A DNA stretch of 64,000 nucleotides from Saccharomonospora glauca K62 (GTDB lineage Bacteria; Actinomycetota; Actinomycetes; Mycobacteriales; Pseudonocardiaceae). The position numbers and the translations under genes are program-made. The notes beneath the pieces were generated by a model that did no database searches, was not told the origin of the DNA, and was given only the letters and a program-made list of their open reading frames with translations. Shown one piece after another: positions 52,951 through 61,804 of the stretch; the stretch's first letter is position 1, and each line of letters begins with the position of its first letter. The stretch covers positions 3,094,524 to 3,158,523 of the forward strand of contig NZ_CM001484.1 in NCBI RefSeq assembly GCF_000243395.2, in the 5' to 3' direction.

Positions 52951-54321
52951 TTAGGTCAGCACATGGGTGCGAGCGGCGAGCCGCCGGATGCCGGGCATCG
53001 CGGCCTGTCGCGGGTGGTGAAGCAGGTCGGAGACGAGACGACGCACCGTGGCACGGGTGCGCACCTCGCCCGGTGCGGCACGCTCCGCGGCGAGCAACGT
53101 CCGGAACGCGCGGTCCGGTTTGTCCCACTGCGCAAGACACAACGCCACGTCGACGAGGAATCGCGCCCGGCGTTCCGTGTCCGGGAACTGGCCGAGCTGC
53201 ACGCCCTGCGAGTCGTGGAGGGCCGCCCCCGCGTTGCCGAGCACGTAGTGCGCGGACACACGGTGGCTCACCACGTTGGCGGTCAACGCCGTCTGCCGCG
53301 CCGGGTGGTCGGCCAGTCGCACGGCGGTGGCGTCGGCCTCGTCGAGGAGTTCGACGGCCCGCTCCCGGTCCCCACCCCGCGCGGCCGCGTACCCGGCCGA
53401 ACACAACAACACCCCGTGCAACGCGAGGTGTTCGGGATTCGGTTCCGCGCCGCCGAGGTCGAGCTGGTCGGCCGCGCTCAACGTCAGCTCCTGCGCGCGG
53501 TCGTAGTGCCCCGCCCGCCGACACACCGACCCGAGCAACCGCGTCGCCTCCGCGAGGACGAGCGGTTCGTCGGCGGCGGACGCCGCCCGCAACGCCCTGT
53601 CGGCGGAAATCCATTCCAGTCCGCTGGCTTCGAGCTTGATCAACGCGCGGGTGGCGAGGTTGTAGGCGTCGGCCACCAACCGGGCCGCGCGCACGCCCCC
53701 GAACTGCCGTTGCGCCGACTCGGCGGCGGTGATCAGGTCGGGAAGCCGCGTGGCGAGTTTGACGTACCGGCAGGAATGGAAGTCCTCCCACGCGGACGCC
53801 AACGCCGCCCGGAGTTTGTCCGGCGGCATCGGTTCGGCCTCCGGGACGGTGGGGCCGAGCAGAACGACTTCCAGTCGGGTGGCCAGAAACGCCGCGGGAT
53901 CGACCTCGGCTTCCGCCGCCGCGAAAGCCCCCGGTGCGGCTACCGCGGTTCCCGCCAGCCCCGCCGCGAAAAGAAATGCACGTCGTCGCACCTGACCATC
54001 CCCTTTGCGGCCGGAGTTGATGTTATTCCGAGAGACGTGCGTTTCATTTCCGCGGGCGACGGGTCGCTCGTGCTTCGCGGTGCTCAGCCCGAATGCCTCG
54101 GCGGGAAGGCCGAGAACGTTGGCGAACCTACGCAGCACGGCCACGTCACGCAATCCTCGGCGGCCGTTCTCGAAACGCGAAATGGTAGAGGCCGAGCAAC
54201 CGAACTTCTCCCCCAAACGCCCCTGTGACCAGCCCAGTTCCTCACGGGCACGGCGCAGCACGGTCGCGTAGTCACCGCGACTCGCGGCATCCCACAACGC
54301 GGGCGACGACCAGTTCGGCAC
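52951..54321 (-). CDS. XRE-family regulator with TPR-like sensor domain
   Basis: 456 residues from the GTG at 54321 (other in-frame GTG codons lie upstream). N-terminal HTH LGWSQGRLGEKFGCSASTIS followed by RFENGRRGLRD. A twin-arginine-like hydrophobic stretch sits in the middle (VRRRAFLFAAGLAGTAVAAP), then a helical TPR-like region (RLLGSVCRRAGHYDRAQELT, GDRERAVELLDEADATAVRL). This layout is common in actinomycetes, where such proteins act as peptide- or stress-sensing regulators. Function unknown. Confidence 0.82.
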   Translation of the reverse strand: MPNWSSPALWDAASRGDYATVLRRAREELGWSQGRLGEKFGCSASTISRFENGRRGLRDVAVLRRFANVLGLPAEAFGLSTAKHERPVARGNETHVSRNNINSGRKGDGQVRRRAFLFAAGLAGTAVAAPGAFAAAEAEVDPAAFLATRLEVVLLGPTVPEAEPMPPDKLRAALASAWEDFHSCRYVKLATRLPDLITAAESAQRQFGGVRAARLVADAYNLATRALIKLEASGLEWISADRALRAASAADEPLVLAEATRLLGSVCRRAGHYDRAQELTLSAADQLDLGGAEPNPEHLALHGVLLCSAGYAAARGGDRERAVELLDEADATAVRLADHPARQTALTANVVSHRVSAHYVLGNAGAALHDSQGVQLGQFPDTERRARFLVDVALCLAQWDKPDRAFRTLLAAERAAPGEVRTRATVRRLVSDLLHHPRQAAMPGIRRLAARTHVLT

Positions 54322-54429
54322 AACGCACCCCCGATACTCACGCACGGTTGGTGGCCTCAGATTAGTTACTTCGCCGCGCTGTGAAGGCGGTTTGCCTAAA
54401 TGGCACAACTTGTGCCTCACTGGCACAAA

Positions 54430-54922
54430 CCCGTTCCCCCCGGAGGCCGAACCTCCTAACGTCGTTCACGCCCGGTCCGGCGGAACCGCCTCCGACCCCC
54501 GTCGCACCGGCCGGCTGGCAGGAGTGACCACGCACCGACCGCCACTCCTCGGCATCGGAACTTCTGCCAGCCCATCCACACTCGTCCGAAGACACAGTCG
54601 TATCCACCGCCGGACCCGGCGGCCGAAACCGGAAGCCGTCCCCGGACGTCGCGTAATTCGCTCCTCCCGCCCCGTTCGGCGGGATCAGACCCTCACGGAC
54701 GAAAAGATCCCCGCGGCGCGCGAGACGACCGGCGCCGTCATGGTGATTGCGGAAGGTCGCGCCACATGACCGGACCATGCGGCACGGTCATGTTCCCCCT
54801 TCGACACGACCTCCCACACAAGCACTACTGTTAACAGTTGTTGGCAGTGGTCGTCAACAGTTGTTGCTCGGCGACCCATGCCGATAAGGTCTCAGCAACC
54901 GCCGCTGACCCTCGGAGCCCCG
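54430..54922. other. Intergenic region carrying operator-like repeats
   Basis: No gene is seen in 54,430-54,820. Near the end lie the palindrome CTGTTAACAG (54827-54836) and the direct repeat AACAGTTGTTG at 54832-54842 and 54855-54865, spaced 23 bases (about two helical turns). They sit 58-96 bases before the XRE gene and are likely its binding sites. Confidence 0.55.
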
Positions 54923-55390
54923 ATGAGTACGACTCCCACGACCTTCGCCGAGAAGCTGGCCTTCCTCATCGAGACCATGCATCCCGCCTCGCGCGGCCCC
55001 TACGACGACGAGGAACTCGCCCAAGCCTGGGGAGTCTCACGACAGTACGTATGGCAACTGCGGACCGGAAGGCGCGCGGAGCCTAGACACAGCGTCGCGA
55101 TGAAGATCGTCCGATTCTTCGGCGTGCCCGAGGACTACTTCGTCGACGACGACGTCACCGTCGCCGTCATGCGGCAGATCCAGGACCTCATCGATCGACG
55201 CGACGGCACCCCGGACGCGGACGATCCCGGCGAGAACGTGGAACTTCGCAGACTGGCCCTGCGCATCCTGGGGCTTTCCACCGACGAACGCGAGCTGGTG
55301 TCGAACATGGTGGACAAACTGCGCGCCTACGAGAGCACTCCGCGCCACCGGCGCTCCCGCCGCAAACCCTCCCCCGTCGACCAGGGGTGA
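54923..55390 (+). CDS. Small XRE-type regulator of an ImmA/IrrE cassette
   Basis: 155 residues. N-terminal HTH (DDEELAQAWGVSRQYVWQLR followed by TGRRAEPRHSVAMKIVRFFG) and a charged C-terminal tail. GGAG lies upstream of the ATG at 54923. Its stop overlaps the GTG of the ImmA/IrrE-type peptidase, the classic regulator/antirepressor pairing in which the peptidase cleaves or inactivates the XRE protein. Confidence 0.88.
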   Translation: MSTTPTTFAEKLAFLIETMHPASRGPYDDEELAQAWGVSRQYVWQLRTGRRAEPRHSVAMKIVRFFGVPEDYFVDDDVTVAVMRQIQDLIDRRDGTPDADDPGENVELRRLALRILGLSTDERELVSNMVDKLRAYESTPRHRRSRRKPSPVDQG

Positions 55391-56046
55391 CGGCGCTCAT
55401 GCGAGACAATGCCCGGCGAGCGTCCCACGGGGGCGCCTCCCCCTGGTGTGTGCGGGGCGCACCGCACCTCGCCAGGCTGATCGGCCGGTTCTTTCGGAAG
55501 GGCGACACGGTGACACGCTCCGACGTTCGACGCCGCTGCGAGGCTCTGGTGGACGAGGTTCTCCGGGCGACGGGAGTTCCCCAGCCGTGGAGCCTCAACG
55601 AGTGGTTGGACCGCCTCGAACGCGTCCGAGGACGCGACATCGACCTGTGCGCCCTCACCTGGGCCCCCGGTGACCCCACGGGCGCGTGGCAGAGCCGCCC
55701 CGACCACGACCTCATCGCCTATCCCCACAACACCGCGAGCTACCACCAGGACCACATCATCCTGCACGAGATCGGACACATGCTGTTCGAGCACACCGGG
55801 CAGTGCGTGTTGTCCGACGAGGAAGCGCGCCGACTCGCCCCCAGCCTGCGCGCCAGCGCGTTCGTCCACCTCTTCGGCCGCACCGCCGTCGCCGAGGAGG
55901 AGAACGAGGCCGAGCAGTTCGCCCACCTCCTGCGCGCGCGCGTGGCCGCGCTCTCGGTGCCCCGGTCCCGCCACCACCGCACACCGCCGAACCGCGCCAC
56001 CGCGGCCACGGTCGCCCGGCTCACCACCGCGTTCGACCGGCCGTGA
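55387..56046 (+). CDS. ImmA/IrrE-family metallopeptidase
   Basis: 219 residues from GTG 55387, or 178 from the GTG at 55510, which has its own GGAAGGG. The zinc motif HEIGH (IILHEIGHMLFEHTG) and the downstream Glu-rich helix (EENEAEQFAHLLRARV) define the family. Likely antirepressor for the XRE protein. Its stop overlaps the next ATG by one base (TGATG). Confidence 0.9.
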   Translation: MTALMRDNARRASHGGASPWCVRGAPHLARLIGRFFRKGDTVTRSDVRRRCEALVDEVLRATGVPQPWSLNEWLDRLERVRGRDIDLCALTWAPGDPTGAWQSRPDHDLIAYPHNTASYHQDHIILHEIGHMLFEHTGQCVLSDEEARRLAPSLRASAFVHLFGRTAVAEEENEAEQFAHLLRARVAALSVPRSRHHRTPPNRATAATVARLTTAFDRP

Positions 56047-57200
56047 TGGGCACTCTCGTGATGATGGTCGCCGGAACCGCGGCCATCGCCGGTGGACTGA
56101 CCCGACTCGTGCTGGCGCGCCGGAACCTGACCCCGGCGACCGTGCACCTGTGCGTCGCGGTCGTCGCCGTGGGATTCTCCGCCGCGCTGTCGGCCCCCGC
56201 CGTGCTCGCGGTCGCGGCCCACGTCGAACCGGTGCCGAACCTGAGCCGAATGCTCGTCAACGAGGCGGGCATGGTGGCCGCCTGGTGCGTTCACAGCTTG
56301 CTCATCCACCTGGTCACCGAGGACGAGACGCGGGCCCGCTCCGCAGTCCGGGTCCAGGCCGCGATCCTGCTGGCCACGCTCACGGCCATGACCGCGCTGT
56401 TTTTGTTGGCCGACACGACGTACCGGCCGGACTTCCTGGCGGCCTTCGCCCGCCTTCCCGAGATCTTCGGCTACCTGCTGCTGTTCAGCGGATACGTCGC
56501 CTGGAGCCTCGCCCGTTTCGTGCTGCTCATGGGCCGGTACGTGGAACTCACCGACCGGCGCTGGCTCCAACGGGGCCTGCGAGTCATGCAGACCGGAGCG
56601 GCCTTCGGACTGGCCTGGTCGCTGCACAAGATCGTGGCCGCCACCGCCGTGTTCGTCACGGGCTCGTCCTATCCGGGTGCGGAGTTCCTCGCCTCGGCGC
56701 TGCCCGCCGCGTGCGTCACGGCAGTCGCCGTCGGTCTGCTCCTCCCGGTGTGCGCGCCCCCTCTCGCCCGTCGGGTGGTGGAGCTCACCCGGCTATGGCG
56801 TTACCGACGACTTCGCGGCCTGTGGGAGACCCTCTCCCCGGTCATCACGAAAATCCGCACCACCGAACCCCCGGCGACCACGACCGCGTACGAGCGACTG
56901 AGCACCCGAGTCGTCGACATTCTCGACGCGCTGTTGGTGCTCTCCCCGTACCGCGACGGGACCACCTCCTCCCGCACGGCCGCTGACGCCGCGCGGGAGG
57001 CCGAAGCCGTCGTGCACGCGCTCGCGAGATGGTCGGCCGGGACGGAACCGGTGCGGGAGCAACCCACCGGCCCGGCATCGACGACGGACGTGGACGATCT
57101 GGATGGCGAGGCCGCGTGGCTGTGCCGGGTCGCGAAGGCGATGCGACAGCTGCCCGCGCCACCCTCGCCCGACACCACGACGAGCAGTACCACGAGCTGA
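56046..57200 (+). CDS. DUF6545/MAB_1171c-like seven-helix membrane protein
   Basis: 384 residues. About seven N-terminal transmembrane helices in residues 1-240, then a cytosolic domain (LWRYRRLRGLWETLSPVITK, RLSTRVVDILDALLVLSPY) typical of the MAB_1171c family. It regularly occurs next to XRE and ImmA/IrrE genes. Here it is coupled to them, suggesting a membrane sensor or executor of the cassette. Confidence 0.82.
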   Translation: MGTLVMMVAGTAAIAGGLTRLVLARRNLTPATVHLCVAVVAVGFSAALSAPAVLAVAAHVEPVPNLSRMLVNEAGMVAAWCVHSLLIHLVTEDETRARSAVRVQAAILLATLTAMTALFLLADTTYRPDFLAAFARLPEIFGYLLLFSGYVAWSLARFVLLMGRYVELTDRRWLQRGLRVMQTGAAFGLAWSLHKIVAATAVFVTGSSYPGAEFLASALPAACVTAVAVGLLLPVCAPPLARRVVELTRLWRYRRLRGLWETLSPVITKIRTTEPPATTTAYERLSTRVVDILDALLVLSPYRDGTTSSRTAADAAREAEAVVHALARWSAGTEPVREQPTGPASTTDVDDLDGEAAWLCRVAKAMRQLPAPPSPDTTTSSTTS

Positions 57201-57209
57201 GAGGAACCC

Positions 57210-57836
57210 GTGACCGTTCGGACGGACACCCCACCCGCCGCCACCACCCCGCCCGCCACCGGGTCGGTGTGGGCGAAAGTACTGAGCGAGGTCTTCGCCC
57301 CCTGGGTGATCGTCATCGCGCTATCGGGCGCGGTGGCGTGGCGCGCCACCGGCGAACCGCTCCCGACGCTGGGGTGGGGCCTCCTGATCGCCGTGACCAG
57401 CAGTGTCCTGCCGATGGGCGTCATCGTGTGGGGTGCCCGCCGCGGCCGCTGGGACGGACACCACGTGCGCGACCGCACGGGTCGGCTCGTCCCGTTCCTG
57501 ACGCTCATCGTGCTGAGCGCCCTGTGCCTGGGGCTGCTGCTGTGGTGGGACGCGCCCCGCATGGTGGTGGCCCTCGACCTCGCGATGCTCGCGGCCCTGC
57601 TCGTCAGCGGCCTCATCACGGCCTGGTGGAAGGTGTCGATGCACGCGGCGGTCGCCGCGGGAGCGGTGGTGATCCTGGCCGTCGCGTACACGGCGTGGCT
57701 GCTGCCTCTGCTGGGGGTGGCCGCGTTGGTGTCGTGGTCGCGAGTCCGACTCGGGGACCACACGGTCGCGCAGGTCACCGTGGGGACGGTGCTCGGTATC
57801 GTCGTGGGCGGAGGAGTCTTCGTCCTCGCCCTCTGA
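57210..57836 (+). CDS. PAP2-type membrane phosphatase-like protein
   Basis: 208 residues with about six helices. The PAP2 signature is partly visible: WKVSMHAAVAAG and SRVRLGDHTVAQVTVG, giving the lysine, histidine and Ser-Arg-x6-7-His-type residues. Probably acts on a lipid phosphate or polyprenyl phosphate. Nine bases after the DUF6545 gene, so same transcript. Confidence 0.75.
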   Translation: MTVRTDTPPAATTPPATGSVWAKVLSEVFAPWVIVIALSGAVAWRATGEPLPTLGWGLLIAVTSSVLPMGVIVWGARRGRWDGHHVRDRTGRLVPFLTLIVLSALCLGLLLWWDAPRMVVALDLAMLAALLVSGLITAWWKVSMHAAVAAGAVVILAVAYTAWLLPLLGVAALVSWSRVRLGDHTVAQVTVGTVLGIVVGGGVFVLAL

Positions 57837-57920
57837 CGGCCGTTGCCTTCGCCACACTCGGTAACCGATTGGTCTACAGTTCGTTGAGCTGCCCAACGGC
57901 ATCGGCGTGTGGAGGAACCC

Positions 57921-58790
57921 ATGAACACTTCTGTCGCCCCGTCGATCGAGCAGGTGGTCGACACGGAGCGGTACCCGTTGTTCCGGCCGGGCAGCGAGGC
58001 GTGGCACGCCGCGGTGGCGAAGGTGCGCGCAGACCTCGACCGCGACGGCTGCAGCGTGTTGAGCGACTTCGTCCGCCCGGCCCACCACGACCTCCTGCGA
58101 CGCGAAGGCGCGAGCATGGCGCCACGCGCCCACGACGACGAGGAGGTCGTCAATGCCTACAACATCCCCGTCGACGCGGACCTGCCCGAGGACCACCCGG
58201 CCCGCATCCGACTGCACAAGCGCAACGCGTTCGTGGCCTACGACCACATCCCCGCCGACGCGCTCATCCGCCACCTCTACACCGACGAACACTTCAAACG
58301 TTTCCTCGCCGCGTGCGTCGGACTCCCCGAGATCCACGAACTCGCCGACCCGTTGGCCGCGTTGGTGCTCAACGTCGTGCGCCCCGGCATGGACCACCCG
58401 TGGCACTTCGACACCAACGAGTTCGCCGTCTCGCTGCTGACGCAGGCCCCGGAGTCCGGCGGCGTGTTCGAGTACTGCCCCAACATCCGTTCGGAGACCG
58501 ACGAGAACTTCGCCGACGTCCGCGCGGTGTTGACGGGGAAGGGACGGCACCTGGTGCGACGGTTGACCCTGCGCACCGGCGACCTGCAACTGTTCCGAGG
58601 CCGCTTCGCCCTGCACCGGGTGACTCCCGTGGAGGGCAACACCGAGCGGCACACCGCGATCTTCGCCTACAGCGCGCGACCCGGCGTGGTGGGCAGCACC
58701 GCCCGTACGCGGCAGTTGTTCGGTCGGGTCACCGAGGCGCACCTCGCCGCCGAGGGGCGAACCGTGCGGGGCGATTCGCTGCTGGACTGA
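57921..58790 (+). CDS. BesD/HalD-family 2OG-Fe(II) oxygenase, hydroxylase-type
   Basis: 289 residues. Iron site HFD (WHFDTNEFAVSLLTQAPESG) and distal His in FALHRVTPVEGN, with the 2-oxoglutarate arginine a few residues later (ERHTAIFAYSARPG). The overall pattern (FEYCPNIRS, GDLQLFRGR) resembles the BesD/HalD carrier-free halogenase family. Here the HxD aspartate is kept instead of the halogenase glycine, so hydroxylation is expected. Substrate probably a free amino acid or amine. It lies 31 bases before a carnitine acyltransferase-like gene. Confidence 0.8.
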   Translation: MNTSVAPSIEQVVDTERYPLFRPGSEAWHAAVAKVRADLDRDGCSVLSDFVRPAHHDLLRREGASMAPRAHDDEEVVNAYNIPVDADLPEDHPARIRLHKRNAFVAYDHIPADALIRHLYTDEHFKRFLAACVGLPEIHELADPLAALVLNVVRPGMDHPWHFDTNEFAVSLLTQAPESGGVFEYCPNIRSETDENFADVRAVLTGKGRHLVRRLTLRTGDLQLFRGRFALHRVTPVEGNTERHTAIFAYSARPGVVGSTARTRQLFGRVTEAHLAAEGRTVRGDSLLD

Positions 58791-58821
58791 CCGAGAACAC
58801 CGACCTTTTCGAGGACCACCC

Positions 58822-60603
58822 GTGACTCACACCGAACCGACATCCACCTTCGCCTACGAGGACCGGCTCCCCCGTGTCCCCCTGCCGACGCTGGAGGAGA
58901 CCTGTGACCGCTTCCTGGAGTGGTGCGCTCCGCTGCTGACCGACGAGCAGCGGTCGGTCACCGAAGCGGCGGTGGCCGAGTTCCTGCGTCCCGACAGCCC
59001 GGCCCGCACGCTGCACGCCGCGCTGGAGGAGTTCGACGCCTCCGACGGCGTGCGCAGCTGGCTGGATCTCTTCTGGCCCTCCCGCTACCTGGGCAGGCGC
59101 GACCGCATCGCGCTCAACGCCAACTTCTTCTTCCTGTTCCGCGAGTCCGAGCACGACCAAATCACCGGAGCCGCCCACCTCATTGCGTCCACAGTAGACT
59201 ACAAACTGCGGCTCGACGCCGAGGAGATCCCTCCGGTGATCCAGCGGGGCAAACCGCTGTCCATGGAGCAGGTCAGGTACCTGTTCTCCACCACGCGCAT
59301 CCCCGACCCCCGGCAGGACACCGTCCGCGCCCCCTACAGCGACGCGGAGCCCGGCCCCTCCCGTGCCCGACACGTCGCCGTGTTCCACCGAGGCCACCTC
59401 TTCCGCATGGACGTCATCGCCGAGGACGGCGAACCGCTGTCGGTGACCGACCTGGAAGCCGGGCTGCGGGCGATCGTCGACGCGAGCGCCACCCGCGCCG
59501 AGTTCCCCGTCGGGCACCTCACCACCAAGGCCCGCGCCGAGTGGGCCGAGAGCCGGGACGCCCTCCGCCGGCTCGACGGCAACGCCGAGGCACTCGACGC
59601 CCTGGAGACCGCGCTGTTCTGCGTCTGCCTCGACGACCACACCCCGGCCGACGAGAAGGACGCCTGCGACCACCTGCTGCACGGGGACAGCGGCAACCGG
59701 TGGTTCGACAAGTCGGTGTCGTTCATCGTGTTCGCTGACGGCACGGCGGGCATCAACATCGAGCACTGCGGGCTCGACGGCACCACCGTGCTGTCGTTCG
59801 TCGACACGGTGCTCACCACGCAACCACCCGCCCGCGAATCGAAGGGCACGCCCGCCGTCAGCCCGATCTCCTTCACCCTCGACGACGCACTGCGAGCCGA
59901 CATTCGCGCCGCGGGCACCGCGTTCGCCGACTACGCCGCCGCCACGGCGACGAGGACGGTGTCATTCGACGACATCGGCTCCACCCGAATGAAACAGCTG
60001 GGCATCTCCCCCGACGCGTTCATGCAGCTGGCCTACCAACTGGCACACAAGCGCGCCAAGGGGTTCGTCGGTGCGACCTACGAGTCCATCGCCACCCGCC
60101 AGTACCGGGCCGGACGCACCGAGGCCATGCGCGTGGTCACCCCCGAGGTACTGCGGTTCGTCGAGGTCATGGAGGACCCGGACGCCGACGTCGACGAGCG
60201 CGTGACCGCGGTGAAGAACGCCGCCGACAAACACGTCGCGCGGGCCAGGGAGTGCCAGGCCGGAAAGGCGCCCGAACAGCACCTGTGGGAGCTCCAGCTC
60301 ATCGCGACCCGACGCCCGGAACTCGGCGTGGACCCGAAGCTGCCGCTGTACTCCACGCCGGGCTGGACGATCATGCGCGACGACTACCTCAGCACCAGTT
60401 CGGCGCCGTCGGAGCACATCCGGTACTTCGGCTTCGGCTCCACGAGCAGCCACTGCATCGGCGTGGCCTATGTGCTGCTGCCCGACCACGTCAACATCTA
60501 CCTGAGCACACCGGCGGCGGTCGCCGACGAGATGGCCGCCTTCGCCGACCACCTCACCACGGCGGTCTACGAGCTGGAGGACCTGCTGGACCCCGAGATC
60601 TGA
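58822..60603 (+). CDS. Choline/carnitine O-acyltransferase family protein
   Basis: 593 residues. Near the middle lies the catalytic-type histidine motif NIEHCGLDGT, and later STRMKQLGISPDAFMQLAYQ, GATYESIATRQYRAGRTEAM and a C-terminal FGSTSSHCIGVAYVL region, all characteristic of carnitine acyltransferases. These enzymes are mainly eukaryotic and rare in bacteria. The GTG start follows the oxygenase gene closely, suggesting a joint pathway on a hydroxylated amino acid or quaternary amine. Confidence 0.85.
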   Translation: MTHTEPTSTFAYEDRLPRVPLPTLEETCDRFLEWCAPLLTDEQRSVTEAAVAEFLRPDSPARTLHAALEEFDASDGVRSWLDLFWPSRYLGRRDRIALNANFFFLFRESEHDQITGAAHLIASTVDYKLRLDAEEIPPVIQRGKPLSMEQVRYLFSTTRIPDPRQDTVRAPYSDAEPGPSRARHVAVFHRGHLFRMDVIAEDGEPLSVTDLEAGLRAIVDASATRAEFPVGHLTTKARAEWAESRDALRRLDGNAEALDALETALFCVCLDDHTPADEKDACDHLLHGDSGNRWFDKSVSFIVFADGTAGINIEHCGLDGTTVLSFVDTVLTTQPPARESKGTPAVSPISFTLDDALRADIRAAGTAFADYAAATATRTVSFDDIGSTRMKQLGISPDAFMQLAYQLAHKRAKGFVGATYESIATRQYRAGRTEAMRVVTPEVLRFVEVMEDPDADVDERVTAVKNAADKHVARARECQAGKAPEQHLWELQLIATRRPELGVDPKLPLYSTPGWTIMRDDYLSTSSAPSEHIRYFGFGSTSSHCIGVAYVLLPDHVNIYLSTPAAVADEMAAFADHLTTAVYELEDLLDPEI

Positions 60604-60611
60604 ACGGAACA

Positions 60612-60649
60612 CGACAAAGGCGGAGTGGGCACCCACCCCGCCTTTGTCG
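60612..60649. terminator. Bidirectional terminator
   Basis: CGACAAAGGCGG (60612-60623) pairs with CCGCCTTTGTCG (60638-60649), with an inner TGGG/CCCA. Between convergent genes. Confidence 0.85.
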
Positions 60650-60658
60650 TTCCTCGCC

Positions 60659-61804
60659 TCAGTCCGCGTGCGACCAGGCCTGCGACAAGGCGACCTTGCC
60701 ACGGGTCTGCAGCAACGCGCCCGAGTACAGCCGCGCACCGAACATGGTCACCAGCGCCGCGAAGACCGCCATCAACCCGAGCGACGCCACGGCCTCCCAC
60801 ACCTGGGCCTCACCGGCGAACATCCGAGCCGGCATCGCCACGGCCGCCGAGAACGGCACGTACGACAGCACGGTCATCACGGTCTCGTTGTCGAAGAAGA
60901 ACATCACCCCGAAGTACGGGCCCATCACCAGCATCATCGCCAGGCCCATGGTGGTCCCGAGGTCCTCCTGACGGCTCACCAACGACCCCGTCACCGCCCA
61001 CAGCGCGGCGAGCAGCAGGAACCCGAGCACCATGAACGGCACGAACCACCCGAGCGCGGGCAGCACCACCGTCAACAGGTCACCGTGACCGCCGGCCCGC
61101 AGCGCCAAAGGCGCGACGATCGCCACCACCACGACCTGACCGACGGTCAGCAGCGTGTGGCCCACGATCTTGCCCGCGAGCAGCGCCCGCACCGGCACGG
61201 TCGACACGAGGATCTCCACGACCCTGGTCTGCTTCTCCGTCACCGTGCTCTGGGCGATGGCGACCCCACCCATGCCGAACACCAGGAACAGCAGGGCCAG
61301 CACCAACACCACCAGGCTCTGCTCGCCGTGCGACACGTCGGAGGTCTCCAGCAGGTCCACCGGCGGCACCGCCCCCAGTCCCGCGACAATCTCGGCGGGT
61401 GGGTCGGTCAACGCGACGACCCGCACGCCCGTCACCGACTCGCCCGTCGTGTCGGGCACGACGGCCGCGTCCACCTTCTCCGCGCGCACGAGCTCCTGCG
61501 CCGCGGCCACGTCCTCCGCCTCGACGATCTCGGCGTCGAGTTGCTCCAGTGCGGCCCGGACCTCGGAGCCGCCGACCACGGCGACACTCGTCTGTCCCCC
61601 ACCGAACACGGACGGCAGCACGGACATCGCGAACAGCCCGACCACGATGACCACGAGGCCGATCCAGAAACTCTTGAGCTGCAGGAACGACTTCATCTCG
61701 CGTTCGGCGACCAGGCGGGTCGCCGACCAGAACGAGGTGCCACCCGCCTTGCCGGAGTCCTCCACCGCGCTCCCCGCAGATCGCGGCACGGTCGTCGTGC
61801 TCAT
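60659..61804 (-). CDS. ABC-2-type exporter permease (NatB-like)
   Basis: 381 residues. One N-terminal helix, a large outside domain (GGGQTSVAVVGGSEVRAALE onward), then about five helices with the conserved TVTEKQTRVVEILVSTVPVR between them. Typical NatB/ABC-2 permease. Its ATG overlaps the ATPase stop by one base (TGATG). Confidence 0.88.
   Translation of the reverse strand: MSTTTVPRSAGSAVEDSGKAGGTSFWSATRLVAEREMKSFLQLKSFWIGLVVIVVGLFAMSVLPSVFGGGQTSVAVVGGSEVRAALEQLDAEIVEAEDVAAAQELVRAEKVDAAVVPDTTGESVTGVRVVALTDPPAEIVAGLGAVPPVDLLETSDVSHGEQSLVVLVLALLFLVFGMGGVAIAQSTVTEKQTRVVEILVSTVPVRALLAGKIVGHTLLTVGQVVVVAIVAPLALRAGGHGDLLTVVLPALGWFVPFMVLGFLLLAALWAVTGSLVSRQEDLGTTMGLAMMLVMGPYFGVMFFFDNETVMTVLSYVPFSAAVAMPARMFAGEAQVWEAVASLGLMAVFAALVTMFGARLYSGALLQTRGKVALSQAWSHAD

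Noticed and set aside
57921-58790. Carrier-independent halogenase
   Set aside because: The iron-binding HxD aspartate is present; halogenases of this family have glycine or alanine there.
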